Assembly (NCBI GenBank): GCA_002238925.1
Contig: MPNH01000037.1
Span: forward strand, 1-54,672
Reading direction: 5' to 3'
Length of the DNA stretch: 54,672 nt
DNA from: Spirochaetaceae bacterium bin103
GTDB taxonomy: Bacteria > Spirochaetota > Spirochaetia > SZUA-6 > Bin103
Below the pieces are notes generated by a model. That model searched no databases and was not told the origin of the DNA. It saw nothing but the letters and a program-made list of their open reading frames with translations. How positions within the stretch are numbered: position 1 is the stretch's first letter; every line of letters begins with the position of its first letter. Both the position numbers and the translations under genes were made by a program. Positions 21,400 to 29,871 of this stretch are shown here, piece after piece.

Positions 21400-22371
21400 G
21401 TGGCGGTGCCGGGAAGCGTGCTGCTGCTCGGCGAATACGCCGTCACCGAGCCGGGCGCCCCGGGCGTAGCGGTGGCGCTGCACCCCGAGGTACGCGCTAC
21501 GTTCGATGCCGGCGGGCCGCCCCGCATCGCCGGCCAAATGGGCGCGTGCCGATTTACGTGGACACCGGCGGGCTGCGATTCGCCGCTGTTCGCCGCCCTG
21601 GTAGCGGAGTGCGGGCCGCCCACGGGATCGATGTCCGTCGACTCCTCCGACTTTGCCGGGCCGCATGGGAAGCTGGGTCTTGGGTCGAGTGCAGCCGTGG
21701 CGGTCGCGGTGGCCGCCCTCCTGGTGACGGGCCGGCACCGCGACGCGCGCGCTCTTGCACCGGACGCTACCGCCAGCGACGCGGGCCGGGATGACGCACG
21801 GCGGCGCGTGCTGGCAGCGGCGCTGGCCGCCCATCGGGCCGCCCAGGGCGGGCGCGGCAGCGGCTACGACGTGGCGACCTCGGTGTGGGGTGGGGTAGTG
21901 CGCTTCGCCGGCGGACCTGCGCCGGTCGTGACCCCGTGGCGCCCGCGCGCGTTGCCGAACCTCTACCTGGTGCAGGGGGCCGATCCCCTGGCTACTCCGG
22001 GCGCCGTGGCCCGCTACGAGGAGTGGCGAGAGCGCGAGCCGGGGCCGGCGGCCCGGTTTCGCGAGCGCTCGCGCGCGCTGGTCGAGCAGTTTCTGGCAGC
22101 CGGCGGCGCGAAGGCGTGCTGCACGGCAATCGAGGCCGGCGGCGAGTTGACCCGTTGGCTCGGTGAACGGATCGGCGTGGCCGTCGAACCAACTGGACTT
22201 CGTGACCGTCTGGACCGGTTTCGCGAGCGCGGCTGGGTGGCCAAGCCGGTTGGCGCGGGCGGCGAACTGGGCATCGCCGCTGCGCCGGCGGGTACGCCGC
22301 CGCCCGCGCTGCCGTACGCATCGCCGCTGCGTCAGGCAGAAGGAGGGATGCGCTGGCTCACCCGGCAGTAG
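21400..22371 (+). CDS. mvaK2: Phosphomevalonate kinase, GHMP family
   Basis: About 323 residues. It phosphorylates 5-phosphomevalonate with ATP to give 5-diphosphomevalonate. GHMP motifs: VPGSVLLLGEYAV at the N terminus, GLGSSAAVAVAVAALLV for the phosphate loop, and a C-terminal KPVGAGGELGIA that matches the phosphomevalonate kinase version of motif 3. GTG 21400 is preferred over TTG 21382 because GAGGAG lies seven bases upstream and similarity begins directly. It is transcribed with mvaD and mevalonate kinase, which decides its identity among GHMP kinases. Confidence 0.88.
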   Translation: MAVPGSVLLLGEYAVTEPGAPGVAVALHPEVRATFDAGGPPRIAGQMGACRFTWTPAGCDSPLFAALVAECGPPTGSMSVDSSDFAGPHGKLGLGSSAAVAVAVAALLVTGRHRDARALAPDATASDAGRDDARRRVLAAALAAHRAAQGGRGSGYDVATSVWGGVVRFAGGPAPVVTPWRPRALPNLYLVQGADPLATPGAVARYEEWREREPGPAARFRERSRALVEQFLAAGGAKACCTAIEAGGELTRWLGERIGVAVEPTGLRDRLDRFRERGWVAKPVGAGGELGIAAAPAGTPPPALPYASPLRQAEGGMRWLTRQ

Positions 22372-22459
22372 CATCCGCCCGGCGCGCTCCGGGCACTCGT
22401 TCTCGTGGCCGCGGGTGGCGAAATGAGCGGCATACGCGGGCGTCGGGCCGCAGCGGTGC

Positions 22460-23506
22460 ATGGCGATGACGGTGCCTGTCAAGTTGACCGGACGCGCGCA
22501 CGGCAAATTGCTTCTGTTCGGCGAGCACGCGGCGGTATACGGCCATCCCGCCCTCGGCATCGGTCTGCCCTGGACGATGGAGCTGACAATCGCGCCGGTC
22601 GCCGCGATCAGCCACTCGGCGTCGGGCCCGCCCATCGAGCGCTTCCCGCCGCTGCCGGCGCCGCTCACCGCAGCGCTTGGCGCAGCGCCTGGCGCCGTGC
22701 CAAGCGCAGTGCACCTGCCTGCCGTCGTCGAAGTGCGCTCGCAGATTCCGGTCGCGCTCGGGTTCGGATCCAGCGCCGCTTTGTGTGTCGCCGCGGAACG
22801 TGCCATCACCGCCGCCGCGCCTCCGCCCTCTGCCGCGTCAGTGTGGCATGGCGCCCATGAACGGGAGCGCGTGTTTCACGGCACGCCGTCGGGGGCGGAC
22901 ACCGGCCTCGCCACCTATCCGGGAGTCGGATTCCTGACCTGGCAGCGCGGCGTCGGCGCGCTGCCGGCCTACGAACCGGTGTCGGTCCCGGAGCTGCACC
23001 TGGTGGTGGCCGCCGTGCCGCGCCGCGGCGACACCAAAGCGCACGTCGAGGCGGTGGGGCAACGGGTGCGCGGCGGAGACTCTGCAACCCGCGAAACGCT
23101 GCGCCGCCTCGGTCAGTGCAGCATCGAGGCAAAGGCAATCCTGTTCGCACCGGGCCCCCCCGCGGCGGCGCTTGGCGCGGTGGCGGATCAGGCGCAGCGA
23201 ATGCTCTCCGAACTCGGCTTGGGCGACCCGGCCCAGGAGCGGCTGCTGCACGCGGGCCGTGCCGCCGGTGCAACGGGCGGCAAGCTCAGCGGCGCGGGCG
23301 GCGGCGGCGCCTGTTTCCTGGTGTGCCGCGACGCCGCGACCGCCGCCGGTGTCCTGGCCGCCATCCGCGCACGCGCCGCCGAAGCCGCCCATGTAACGGT
23401 GTCCACGGGTGCGACGCGACAGATTGCCCCGGAGGCGCGCACCGAAACGGTCGATCGATGGCGCTACCTGCCGCGTGACCAAAGCCGGCGCAGCCGCGCT
23501 CGGTAG
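22460..23506 (+). CDS. mvaK1: Mevalonate kinase, GHMP family
   Basis: 348 residues; ATP-dependent phosphorylation of mevalonate. Motif 1 is AHGKLLLFGEHAAVYGHPA, motif 2 is PVALGFGSSAALCVA, the substrate segment is HGTPSGADTGLATYPG with its Asp in the expected place, and motif 3 is GKLSGAGGGGACFLV. Together with HMG-CoA reductase, MvaD and phosphomevalonate kinase this gives the classical mevalonate route from HMG-CoA to IPP; an IPP isomerase and HMG-CoA synthase are not in the window. A C7 run at about 23154 is in frame and causes no break. Confidence 0.92.
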   Translation: MAMTVPVKLTGRAHGKLLLFGEHAAVYGHPALGIGLPWTMELTIAPVAAISHSASGPPIERFPPLPAPLTAALGAAPGAVPSAVHLPAVVEVRSQIPVALGFGSSAALCVAAERAITAAAPPPSAASVWHGAHERERVFHGTPSGADTGLATYPGVGFLTWQRGVGALPAYEPVSVPELHLVVAAVPRRGDTKAHVEAVGQRVRGGDSATRETLRRLGQCSIEAKAILFAPGPPAAALGAVADQAQRMLSELGLGDPAQERLLHAGRAAGATGGKLSGAGGGGACFLVCRDAATAAGVLAAIRARAAEAAHVTVSTGATRQIAPEARTETVDRWRYLPRDQSRRSRAR

Positions 23507-23540
23507 CGAACCCGGCGGCATCCGGCGTAACGTGCAGGCG

Positions 23541-24728
23541 ATGGATCGAAGCGACAAAGCCGTCGAGCGCAGGCGCATTCGACTGCCGCGCGCATCCATG
23601 TGGTTTGCGCTGGTGATCGCCATCCACGGTCTGCTGCAATTGGCCCTTGGTGTGGGGCGCCTGGTGGCGCCCGAAGTCGTCCTGATCCGCAACGACAGCG
23701 GAGACGAGGTGTCCGGCTTGGCACGGATCCTGACTGGAATCCTCCTCATTCTGCTTGCCAAGGGGCTGCTGGAGCGCCGCCGCCGCGCCTGGATCGCCGC
23801 GCTGCTCCTGCTGGCGGCGGTGCTGGTAACGAACGGGCCGCATTGGATTGGCGGGCAGGGAATCTACGCGCTGGCGTTCACGCTGCTGATGATCGCCGCG
23901 CTGCTCGCGTTCCACCGCACCTTCTCGGTGCGCGCCGCGCGGCGCATCAGCTACGGACAGGCGGTAGCCGGGATCGCGGTGGCGCTGGCCGTGGCGTACG
24001 GCATTGTCGGTTCCTACCTGCTGCGCGACCAGTTCCACGGCATCGACGGCTGGACCGACGCCGCGTACTTCGCGCTGTTCGCTTACAGCACGCTTGGCTA
24101 CGACTTCGACGTTGCCGAGATGTACCCGGTCGGCAGCGATGCACGCTGGTTCGTGGTGTCGCTGTTTCTGATCGGCGTGACGCTGTTCATAACGGCGCTG
24201 TCGGTGACACTCGGTCCCATCGTCGAAGGGCGCATGAAGGGGGTGATGAGCTTGGTGAAGCGATTTCAACGGATGAGCAACCACGTCGTGGTGTGCGGCT
24301 GGAGCGGGGTGGCGCAGAGCGTGGTCGATGAGCTGCGCGATCGCGGCGTGCCGGTGGTGACCATCGACGACCGTGAGCGGATAGTGCAACTCCTGCGCGC
24401 GAAGGGCCACGACGTGTTGGAAGGGGATCCCACGCTGCGCGAAACCCTGCTGGACGCCAACGTCGTCACGGCGCAAGCGGTGATCGCAACCTACGACGCC
24501 GACTCCATGAACACCCTGACGGCGGTCAATGCCAAGGATGTGCGCGACGACACGCCGGGTGCGCGGTTCGCGATTCTGGTCCGCATCGAGGATGAGGAGA
24601 ACGTCGACAAGGTGCGCAAGCTGGGCGTCGACCAGGTAATCTCACCCTCTACCCTCGGTGGACGCCTGCTGGCTTCCCGGGCGGTCGAGTCTGCAGATGG
24701 GGGTGCCGGGCCGTCTGATGGTTCGTGA
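23541..24728 (+). CDS. Kch-like ion channel with RCK/TrkA-N domain
   Basis: 395 residues with the architecture of E. coli Kch: several N-terminal hydrophobic helices, a pore helix and filter near 175-190, a last helix, and a cytosolic RCK (TrkA-N) domain beginning HVVVCGWSGVAQS at about 248. RCK landmarks include TIDDRE, a VLEGDPT segment and ISPSTLGGRLLA near the C terminus. The filter reads STLGYDFD where Kch has STVGYGDI, so the canonical GYG is replaced by GYD and ion selectivity cannot be assumed. ATG 23541 is the natural start. Its stop overlaps the GTG of the LuxR gene by four bases. Confidence 0.85.
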   Translation: MDRSDKAVERRRIRLPRASMWFALVIAIHGLLQLALGVGRLVAPEVVLIRNDSGDEVSGLARILTGILLILLAKGLLERRRRAWIAALLLLAAVLVTNGPHWIGGQGIYALAFTLLMIAALLAFHRTFSVRAARRISYGQAVAGIAVALAVAYGIVGSYLLRDQFHGIDGWTDAAYFALFAYSTLGYDFDVAEMYPVGSDARWFVVSLFLIGVTLFITALSVTLGPIVEGRMKGVMSLVKRFQRMSNHVVVCGWSGVAQSVVDELRDRGVPVVTIDDRERIVQLLRAKGHDVLEGDPTLRETLLDANVVTAQAVIATYDADSMNTLTAVNAKDVRDDTPGARFAILVRIEDEENVDKVRKLGVDQVISPSTLGGRLLASRAVESADGGAGPSDGS

Positions 24729-25573
24729 CCGTGACGGCACGATCAATCCCGTCCGCGCTTCTCGACCAAGCGTCAATTGCGCTGCTTGGGCGGGCTGCGC
24801 GGCAGGCCGGGCGTGCGGAAGGACCGGCGGCCATACTCGGCTTCGTGAACGCCGTGCTGCCGTTCACTTCTTGTCTGGTGACGCTGCTCGCACCGGGCCG
24901 CGCGCCCGTGCTGCTGTACGACGATATCCGTCCGGAGCGGCACGAGGCGGTGGTGGACGCCTACCTGCGCCGCGCCTACCTGCTCGATCCGTTTTATGAC
25001 TTCCTGTCCGGCGGCCTCGAGCGCCGGGTGATCAGGCTGCAGGAGATTCAACCCGATCACTTCCGCAAGTCGGAGTACTTCTCTACCTATTACACCGATA
25101 CCCGGCTGGTCGACGAGGTGGGCATCTTCGTGCCCCGCCGCGACGAGTCGCATATCTTCGTGTCGCTCGGACGCGCCGCCCGCACTGCGCCGTTCTCCGT
25201 CCGCAGCTTTCAGCGCCTGCAGTCGTGGATGGCGGTGATCGAGGCTCTGCTCGCTCGCCAGTGGGATGCGGAGCAGTTCACCGCTGCCGCCGGGGCCCTC
25301 GTGACGCTCGACGACACGCTGCAGCAAAGCGGGTTCGCGGCGTTGTCGGCACGGGAACGCGAGATTGTGGCGCTGATCCTGAAGGGGCACTCGTCGAAGT
25401 CGATCGCCTGGCAGCTCGCCATTGCCGTGGGCACGGTCAAGAACCACCGCAAGAACATCTACCGCAAGCTGAACATCACTTCGCAGTCCGCGCTGTTCGC
25501 CCGCTTTTTGCGCGGCATCGGCTATGCCCCGGTGTCCGCGCTCGTAAGTCAGCGCGCGGACAGTGTCTCCTGA
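24725..25573 (+). CDS. LuxR-family transcriptional regulator
   Basis: 282 residues. The C-terminal HTH_LuxR domain (about 205-265) reads LSAREREIVALILKGHSSK, then GTVKNHRKNIYRKL, the standard recognition helix region. The N-terminal 200 residues show no autoinducer-binding signature I can confirm; the domain may sense a small molecule. GTG 24725 overlaps the channel gene's stop (GTGA). A palindromic element sits on its own stop codon, 50 bases before the agmatine deiminase gene, and an almost identical one lies in the potD/aminotransferase intergenic region. It is the likely local regulator of the polyamine island (inference). Confidence 0.85.
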   Translation: MTVTARSIPSALLDQASIALLGRAARQAGRAEGPAAILGFVNAVLPFTSCLVTLLAPGRAPVLLYDDIRPERHEAVVDAYLRRAYLLDPFYDFLSGGLERRVIRLQEIQPDHFRKSEYFSTYYTDTRLVDEVGIFVPRRDESHIFVSLGRAARTAPFSVRSFQRLQSWMAVIEALLARQWDAEQFTAAAGALVTLDDTLQQSGFAALSAREREIVALILKGHSSKSIAWQLAIAVGTVKNHRKNIYRKLNITSQSALFARFLRGIGYAPVSALVSQRADSVS

Positions 25574-25581
25574 GGGACATT
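25562..25581. promoter_or_regulatory. Putative LuxR-regulator operator, copy 1
   Basis: AGTGTCTCCTGAGGGACATT, an imperfect inverted repeat, matches the perfect palindrome at 31142-31161 in 16 of 20 positions. It covers the end of the LuxR-type gene and lies 50 bases before the agmatine deiminase start, where an operator would be expected. Binding by the adjacent regulator is inferred. Confidence 0.6.
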
Positions 25582-25631
25582 TTCCCTCGAGCAGCGTCGC
25601 GATACCCTGTCGTGCGGGAAGGAGATAGTCA

Positions 25632-26921
25632 ATGAGAATGGTCGGCGAACGGGTGACACGGGATTTCGACCGAACCGACGACCACGTCATGCCAGCGGAT
25701 TTCGAGCCTCAGGCGGCCGTTTGGATGGGGTGGCCCAAGGATCAGTGGTACCAGGATGCCGAACTCGATACGCGGCCGCCGATTGCCAGGATCATTTCCA
25801 CGCTCGCCGCTCACGGCATCGACGTGCAACTCATGTGCACGGACCGGTCGGGAGAGCAGGACGCCCGGCGCTGGCTGGCCGCGAACGGCTTTGCCACGGG
25901 CTTCCGCGTCAAGTTCGTGCACATCGACCAGGTGGACATCTGGCTGCGGGACTACGGGCCGACGTTCACGCGCAACGGCGCGAACCAGTTGCAGATAGCG
26001 CGGTTCCGGCAGAATCAGTGGGGATACGCGACCGCATCGGATCCGGTATCCGTAGCCATGTCCCGCGTTCCCGACCGGGTCGCCGACCATCTCGGCGTGG
26101 AGGCGGTGGCGGCGGTCGATTTCGTCAGTGAAGGGGGAGACAGAATCGTCAACGGGCAGGGCACCATGCTGGTGTCCCGCACCGTGGAGGGCGCGCGCAA
26201 TCCCGGCGCCGCGCACACCGGCCTGGACCGCGGTTACCGGCAAGCGCTCGGCATCACCAACGTCATCCGGCTTGACAGCGGCCCGGGCGTAGACCTGCAT
26301 TCGACCTGGGGCCCGATCCCTTACCGCGACGCAGCCGGCGACACTATTCTGCTCTATGGACCACAGACGACCGGTGGTCACCTGGACGAACTGGTGAGGT
26401 TCGCGGGGCCGCGCGAGATCATCCTGGCGCAGGCAACCCCGGAGGAGGCGGCACGCGACCCGCTAGCGGCACTTCACTACGCTTGTTCCACCGCAATCGC
26501 CCGTACCCTGAGGCAGGCGACCGATCAGCGCGGCAACCCGTTCGCGGTGGTGCAGCTTCCCGTGCCGGAGGTCGAATACCGTGCGCTGGAGCCCGGCGAA
26601 CCCATGTATCAGTGGCTGGCCGAACTCGACTACCCGGCCGACGTTCCGGCATTCCCGCACGGCAGTCCCATCCACGTGGTGAAGGCGGCCAGTTACGCCA
26701 ACTACCTGGTGACCAACGGACTGGTCATCGCACCCGAGTACGGCCACGCCGAGAAGGACGACGCCGTTGCTGCCACGCTCGAGGCCGCCTACCCGGGGCG
26801 AACCGTGCTGCAGATCGATCCGAGCGCCATCAACTTCGCCGGTGGCGGCATTCATTGTTGCACGGCCGAGCAGCCTACCGGGGTGGCCGGTCATCCAAAG
26901 GGAGGTGCGATCGCTCCTTGA
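25632..26921 (+). CDS. aguA: Agmatine deiminase / PPAD-family hydrolase
   Basis: 429 residues of the Porphyromonas-type peptidylarginine deiminase (PPAD) family, predicted to convert agmatine to N-carbamoylputrescine and ammonia. Catalytic signatures: DIWLRDYGPTF (substrate Asp and Arg), SEGGDRIVNGQGT, the His in GGHLDEL and the nucleophilic Cys in GGGIHCCTAEQP near residue 410. It is longer than E. coli-type agmatine deiminases (about 370), through insertions in the middle. AAGGAG precedes the ATG. The 3' end overlaps the convergent potC gene by 31 bases. Its location beside potABCD and a putrescine-type aminotransferase supports a polyamine role; a related amidino substrate is possible. Confidence 0.85.
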   Translation: MRMVGERVTRDFDRTDDHVMPADFEPQAAVWMGWPKDQWYQDAELDTRPPIARIISTLAAHGIDVQLMCTDRSGEQDARRWLAANGFATGFRVKFVHIDQVDIWLRDYGPTFTRNGANQLQIARFRQNQWGYATASDPVSVAMSRVPDRVADHLGVEAVAAVDFVSEGGDRIVNGQGTMLVSRTVEGARNPGAAHTGLDRGYRQALGITNVIRLDSGPGVDLHSTWGPIPYRDAAGDTILLYGPQTTGGHLDELVRFAGPREIILAQATPEEAARDPLAALHYACSTAIARTLRQATDQRGNPFAVVQLPVPEVEYRALEPGEPMYQWLAELDYPADVPAFPHGSPIHVVKAASYANYLVTNGLVIAPEYGHAEKDDAVAATLEAAYPGRTVLQIDPSAINFAGGGIHCCTAEQPTGVAGHPKGGAIAP

Positions 26922-27736
26922 GCATCGCGGCTGCGCCGCCGTTGTGCGCGGCTGGTGAGGGCTCCCGCGGCGATGACCCCGATGGAGACCACCACAACGA
27001 ACAAGGTGGCGAGGGCGTTGATTTCGGGGCTCACGCCGAGGCGGACCTTGGAAAAGACGACCATCGGAAGGGTGCTCGAACCCGGCCCGGCGACGAAGCT
27101 GGCGATGATGAGATCGTCCAGCGACAGCGTGAAGGAGAGCAGCCAGCCGGACACCAGCGCCGGAGCTATGACCGGTACCGTGATGACGAGGAACACCTTC
27201 GCCGGACGCGCTCCCAGGTCGAGCGCCGCTTCCTCGAGCGACGGGTCGAGGTTCGCGAGTTGCGCCTGGATCACCACCGCCACGTACGCCATGGAGAAGG
27301 TGATGTGGGCGATGGTAATGGTGGTGACACCCCGGCCGCGCGGCCACCCGATCAAGTCTTCCAGCGCCACGAACAGCAGCAGCAGCGACAGGCCGGTGAT
27401 CACTTCCGGCATCACCAGCGGCGCCGAGGTCATACCGCTGAACAGGATCCTGCCGCGAAAGCGACCCATGCGTGCCAGCGCCACGCCGGCCAGCGTGCCG
27501 AGGACCACGGCGGCGGTCGCGGTCACCACCGCGATGCGCAGGCTCAACCACGCCGCGCGCAGAATCTGCGCATCGCGCAGCAACTCCCCATACCACCGCG
27601 CAGAGAACCCGCCCCATACCGTGACCAGCTTCGATGCGTTGAACGAATAGACGACCAGCGAGACGATCGGCAGGTAGAGGAAGGCCAAGCAAAGCGCCAT
27701 CGCCACCATCACGAACGCGGAGCGGCCGGTTCTCAA
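26891..27736 (-). CDS. potC: Spermidine/putrescine ABC transporter permease
   Basis: 281 residues and six predicted helices; PotC-like inner-membrane permease with the EAA loop EEAALDLGARPAKVFLVITVP near 170-190. The N terminus (FVMVAMALCLAFLYLPIVSLV) and the SFTLSLDDLIIASFVAGPG segment are typical of PotC. Translation starts at TTG 27736, whose TTGA overlaps the stop of potB. It is the last gene of potDABC and its end overlaps the agmatine deiminase gene on the opposite strand. Confidence 0.9.
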   Translation of the reverse strand: MRTGRSAFVMVAMALCLAFLYLPIVSLVVYSFNASKLVTVWGGFSARWYGELLRDAQILRAAWLSLRIAVVTATAAVVLGTLAGVALARMGRFRGRILFSGMTSAPLVMPEVITGLSLLLLFVALEDLIGWPRGRGVTTITIAHITFSMAYVAVVIQAQLANLDPSLEEAALDLGARPAKVFLVITVPVIAPALVSGWLLSFTLSLDDLIIASFVAGPGSSTLPMVVFSKVRLGVSPEINALATLFVVVVSIGVIAAGALTSRAQRRRSRDAQGAIAPPFG

Positions 27737-28623
27737 CGCTCCGCCTCCCGCCCGTGGGTGAACTGCAGCACGGTGATCGGCGCCACCAGCAGGATCAGCA
27801 CGGCAATCGCAACCGCCGAGGCCACCGGCCAGTCGCGGTTGGCGAAGAACTCATCCCAAAGCACCCGTCCGATCATCAAGGTGTCCGGCCCGCCGAGCAG
27901 CGCCGGGATTACGAATTCGCCTACCGCAGGGATGAACACCAGCATCGAACCGGCCACCACGCCGGGAAGCGAGAGCGGCAGGATGACCGTAAGAAACGCC
28001 TTGTGGGGCCGGCAGCCGAGGTCGGCGGCTGCTTCCCAGAGGGTATGGTCCAGACGCTGCAGCCTGGCGTACAGCGGCAGGATCATGAATGGCAGATACG
28101 AGTAGACGATACCGAGGTAGACGGCGAAGTCGGTTTGCATCATTACCAGCGGCTGGTCGATGATTCCAACTGCCATCAGGAGGTTGTTGATCAGCCCGTT
28201 GTTCTTGAGGATCCCGATCCAGGCGTAGACGCGCAGCAGGAACGAGGTCCAGAACGGCAGGATGACCAGCATCAGCAGTACGTTGCGGGCCGCCGGCGAC
28301 GCGTGCGCGATGCCGTAGGCGACCGGGTAGCCGAGCACGACGCAGAGCAGGGTTGCGATCAGGGCGATTCTTGCCGAGTTGAGGTACGCGCGAAAATAGA
28401 GATCGTCGCGCACCAGAAACAGGAAGTTGTGGAAGTTGAGTTGGATCGTCAGGGCACCGTCCGAGCTCCTGGCGAACAACGGTGCATAGGGCGGCTGCGC
28501 AATCAAGGCCTCGGAAAATGCGATTTTCAGCACGATAGCGAGCGGCGCCAGAAAAAACAGCAGCAGCCACAGGTACGGCCCGACGATCACCAGCGCGCGC
28601 CCGCTCGGCACGCGGCCACTCAT
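27733..28623 (-). CDS. potB: Spermidine/putrescine ABC transporter permease
   Basis: About 296 residues; PotB-like permease pairing with PotC. The first helix is PYLWLLLFFLAPLAIVLKIAF, and the segment LPFWTSFLLRVYAWIGILKNNGLIN is a PotB hallmark. The EAA loop is EAAADLGCRPHKAFLTVILP. ATG 28623 overlaps the potA stop by ATGA, so a longer upstream start is rejected. It is translationally coupled to both neighbours. Confidence 0.93.
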   Translation of the reverse strand: MSGRVPSGRALVIVGPYLWLLLFFLAPLAIVLKIAFSEALIAQPPYAPLFARSSDGALTIQLNFHNFLFLVRDDLYFRAYLNSARIALIATLLCVVLGYPVAYGIAHASPAARNVLLMLVILPFWTSFLLRVYAWIGILKNNGLINNLLMAVGIIDQPLVMMQTDFAVYLGIVYSYLPFMILPLYARLQRLDHTLWEAAADLGCRPHKAFLTVILPLSLPGVVAGSMLVFIPAVGEFVIPALLGGPDTLMIGRVLWDEFFANRDWPVASAVAIAVLILLVAPITVLQFTHGREAER

Positions 28624-29765
28624 GAGTCGAGCACCACACCGCTCGCCGGGTGCCACGATACGAACACCGCATCGTGCGCGGCAGGGCGCTGCACGGTCGC
28701 GCGGTCCCGGTTGGGTTGCGTAAGGTGCAACGTGTGCCCGGTCGCTATACGCAGCTTGTAGATCGAGAGTCCACCCCGGTAGGCTACCTCGTCGACTATC
28801 GCCGGGATATGGTTGTACTCGTGGCCGGGCGGCTCGTGCGCCATTACCAGCTTCTCCGGGCGCACCGCGACCGCGACCGGGGCGCCAACGGCGACTTGCG
28901 CGACGTGCTCGACGGCGAGCGTGCAGCCCGCCTTCTCGGACGCGATCAGCACGTGGTCCGGTGCGCGCTCTTCAACCCTGCCCTCGAACAGGTTCACCGA
29001 ACCGACGAACTGTGCCACGAATCGCGAGCGCGGGTACTCGTAGATCTGCGTCGGGGTCCCGGTCTGGACGATCCGGCCGGCGTGCATCACGCCGATCCGG
29101 CTGGACAGCGTCATGGCCTCCTCCTGATCGTGGGTTACCACGACGAAGGTGATGCCGAGCGTCTGTTGGATGTTGATCAGCTCGAATTGCATCTCCTCGC
29201 GGAGCTGCCGATCCAGCGCACCGAGCGGCTCGTCGAGCAGCAGCAGCTTGGGCTGCTTGACCAGCGCTCGCGCCAGCGCGACACGCTGGCGCTGGCCGCC
29301 GGAGAGCTGATGCGGCTTGCGGCGCGCGAACGGTCCGAGCTTGACAAGTTCGAGCATCGATGCGACCCGGCGGTTGATCTGCCGCGACGGGAGGCCGTCC
29401 TGCCGCAGGCCGAAGGCGACGTTGTTGCGCACCGACAAATGCGGGAACAGCGCGTAGGACTGGAACATCATGTTGACCGGGCGCCGAAAGGGCGGGGTGC
29501 CGGTCACGTCCTCCCCGTCGATCAGCACCCTGCCGGTGGTCGCCGGCTCCAGGCCCGCGAGGATGCGCAGCAGCGTGGTCTTGCCGCAGCCCGAGCCGCC
29601 GAGCAGGCAAAACACCTCGCCACGGTAGATTTCCAGGGTTACGTCGTCGACCGCGGCGACCTCTCCGAATTTCCTGGTCACCCCCTCTGCACGAACGTAG
29701 GGTTGTGCCGGTTCGTCAGGAGCGGGCCGAATTCCGGCGGCGAGGCGGGGGCGCGGGTCGTTCAT
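28620..29765 (-). CDS. potA: Spermidine/putrescine ABC transporter ATPase
   Basis: 381 residues. ABC domain: Walker A GGSGCGKTT, Q-loop in NMMFQSYALFPHLSV, signature LSGGQRQRVALARAL, Walker B LLLLDEPLGALD and switch His in VVVTHDQEEAM. A TOBE domain follows (about 285-375). The length and the TGTPTQIYEYP text are typical of PotA. ATG 29765 is chosen with GAGGA before it. It is the only importer in the window that brings its own ATPase. Confidence 0.95.
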   Translation of the reverse strand: MNDPRPRLAAGIRPAPDEPAQPYVRAEGVTRKFGEVAAVDDVTLEIYRGEVFCLLGGSGCGKTTLLRILAGLEPATTGRVLIDGEDVTGTPPFRRPVNMMFQSYALFPHLSVRNNVAFGLRQDGLPSRQINRRVASMLELVKLGPFARRKPHQLSGGQRQRVALARALVKQPKLLLLDEPLGALDRQLREEMQFELINIQQTLGITFVVVTHDQEEAMTLSSRIGVMHAGRIVQTGTPTQIYEYPRSRFVAQFVGSVNLFEGRVEERAPDHVLIASEKAGCTLAVEHVAQVAVGAPVAVAVRPEKLVMAHEPPGHEYNHIPAIVDEVAYRGGLSIYKLRIATGHTLHLTQPNRDRATVQRPAAHDAVFVSWHPASGVVLDS

Positions 29766-29871
29766 CGTGCTGTCCTCGGTCACCACCGTACCTCCGAGCG
29801 GCCGCGGCGGCCGCCGGGCGGCGGCGCCGGCCCCCGCCGGGCGGCCCGCGGCCGGCGCCGCCCCGTCGGAA
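29766..29871. other. Extremely GC-rich potD-potA spacer
   Basis: About 106 bases between the potD stop and the potA start. The core at roughly 29800-29865 is almost wholly G and C, with many overlapping GGCCGC/GCGGCC inverted repeats. It could fold into several stable hairpins and lower expression of potABC relative to potD. Because other G/C-only stretches in this window look like sequence errors, the exact bases here should be treated with caution. Confidence 0.4.

Noticed and set aside
23150..23160. C7 run in the mevalonate kinase gene as a fifth frameshift
   Set aside because: The frame stays open and conserved motifs continue on both sides, so no break exists here.
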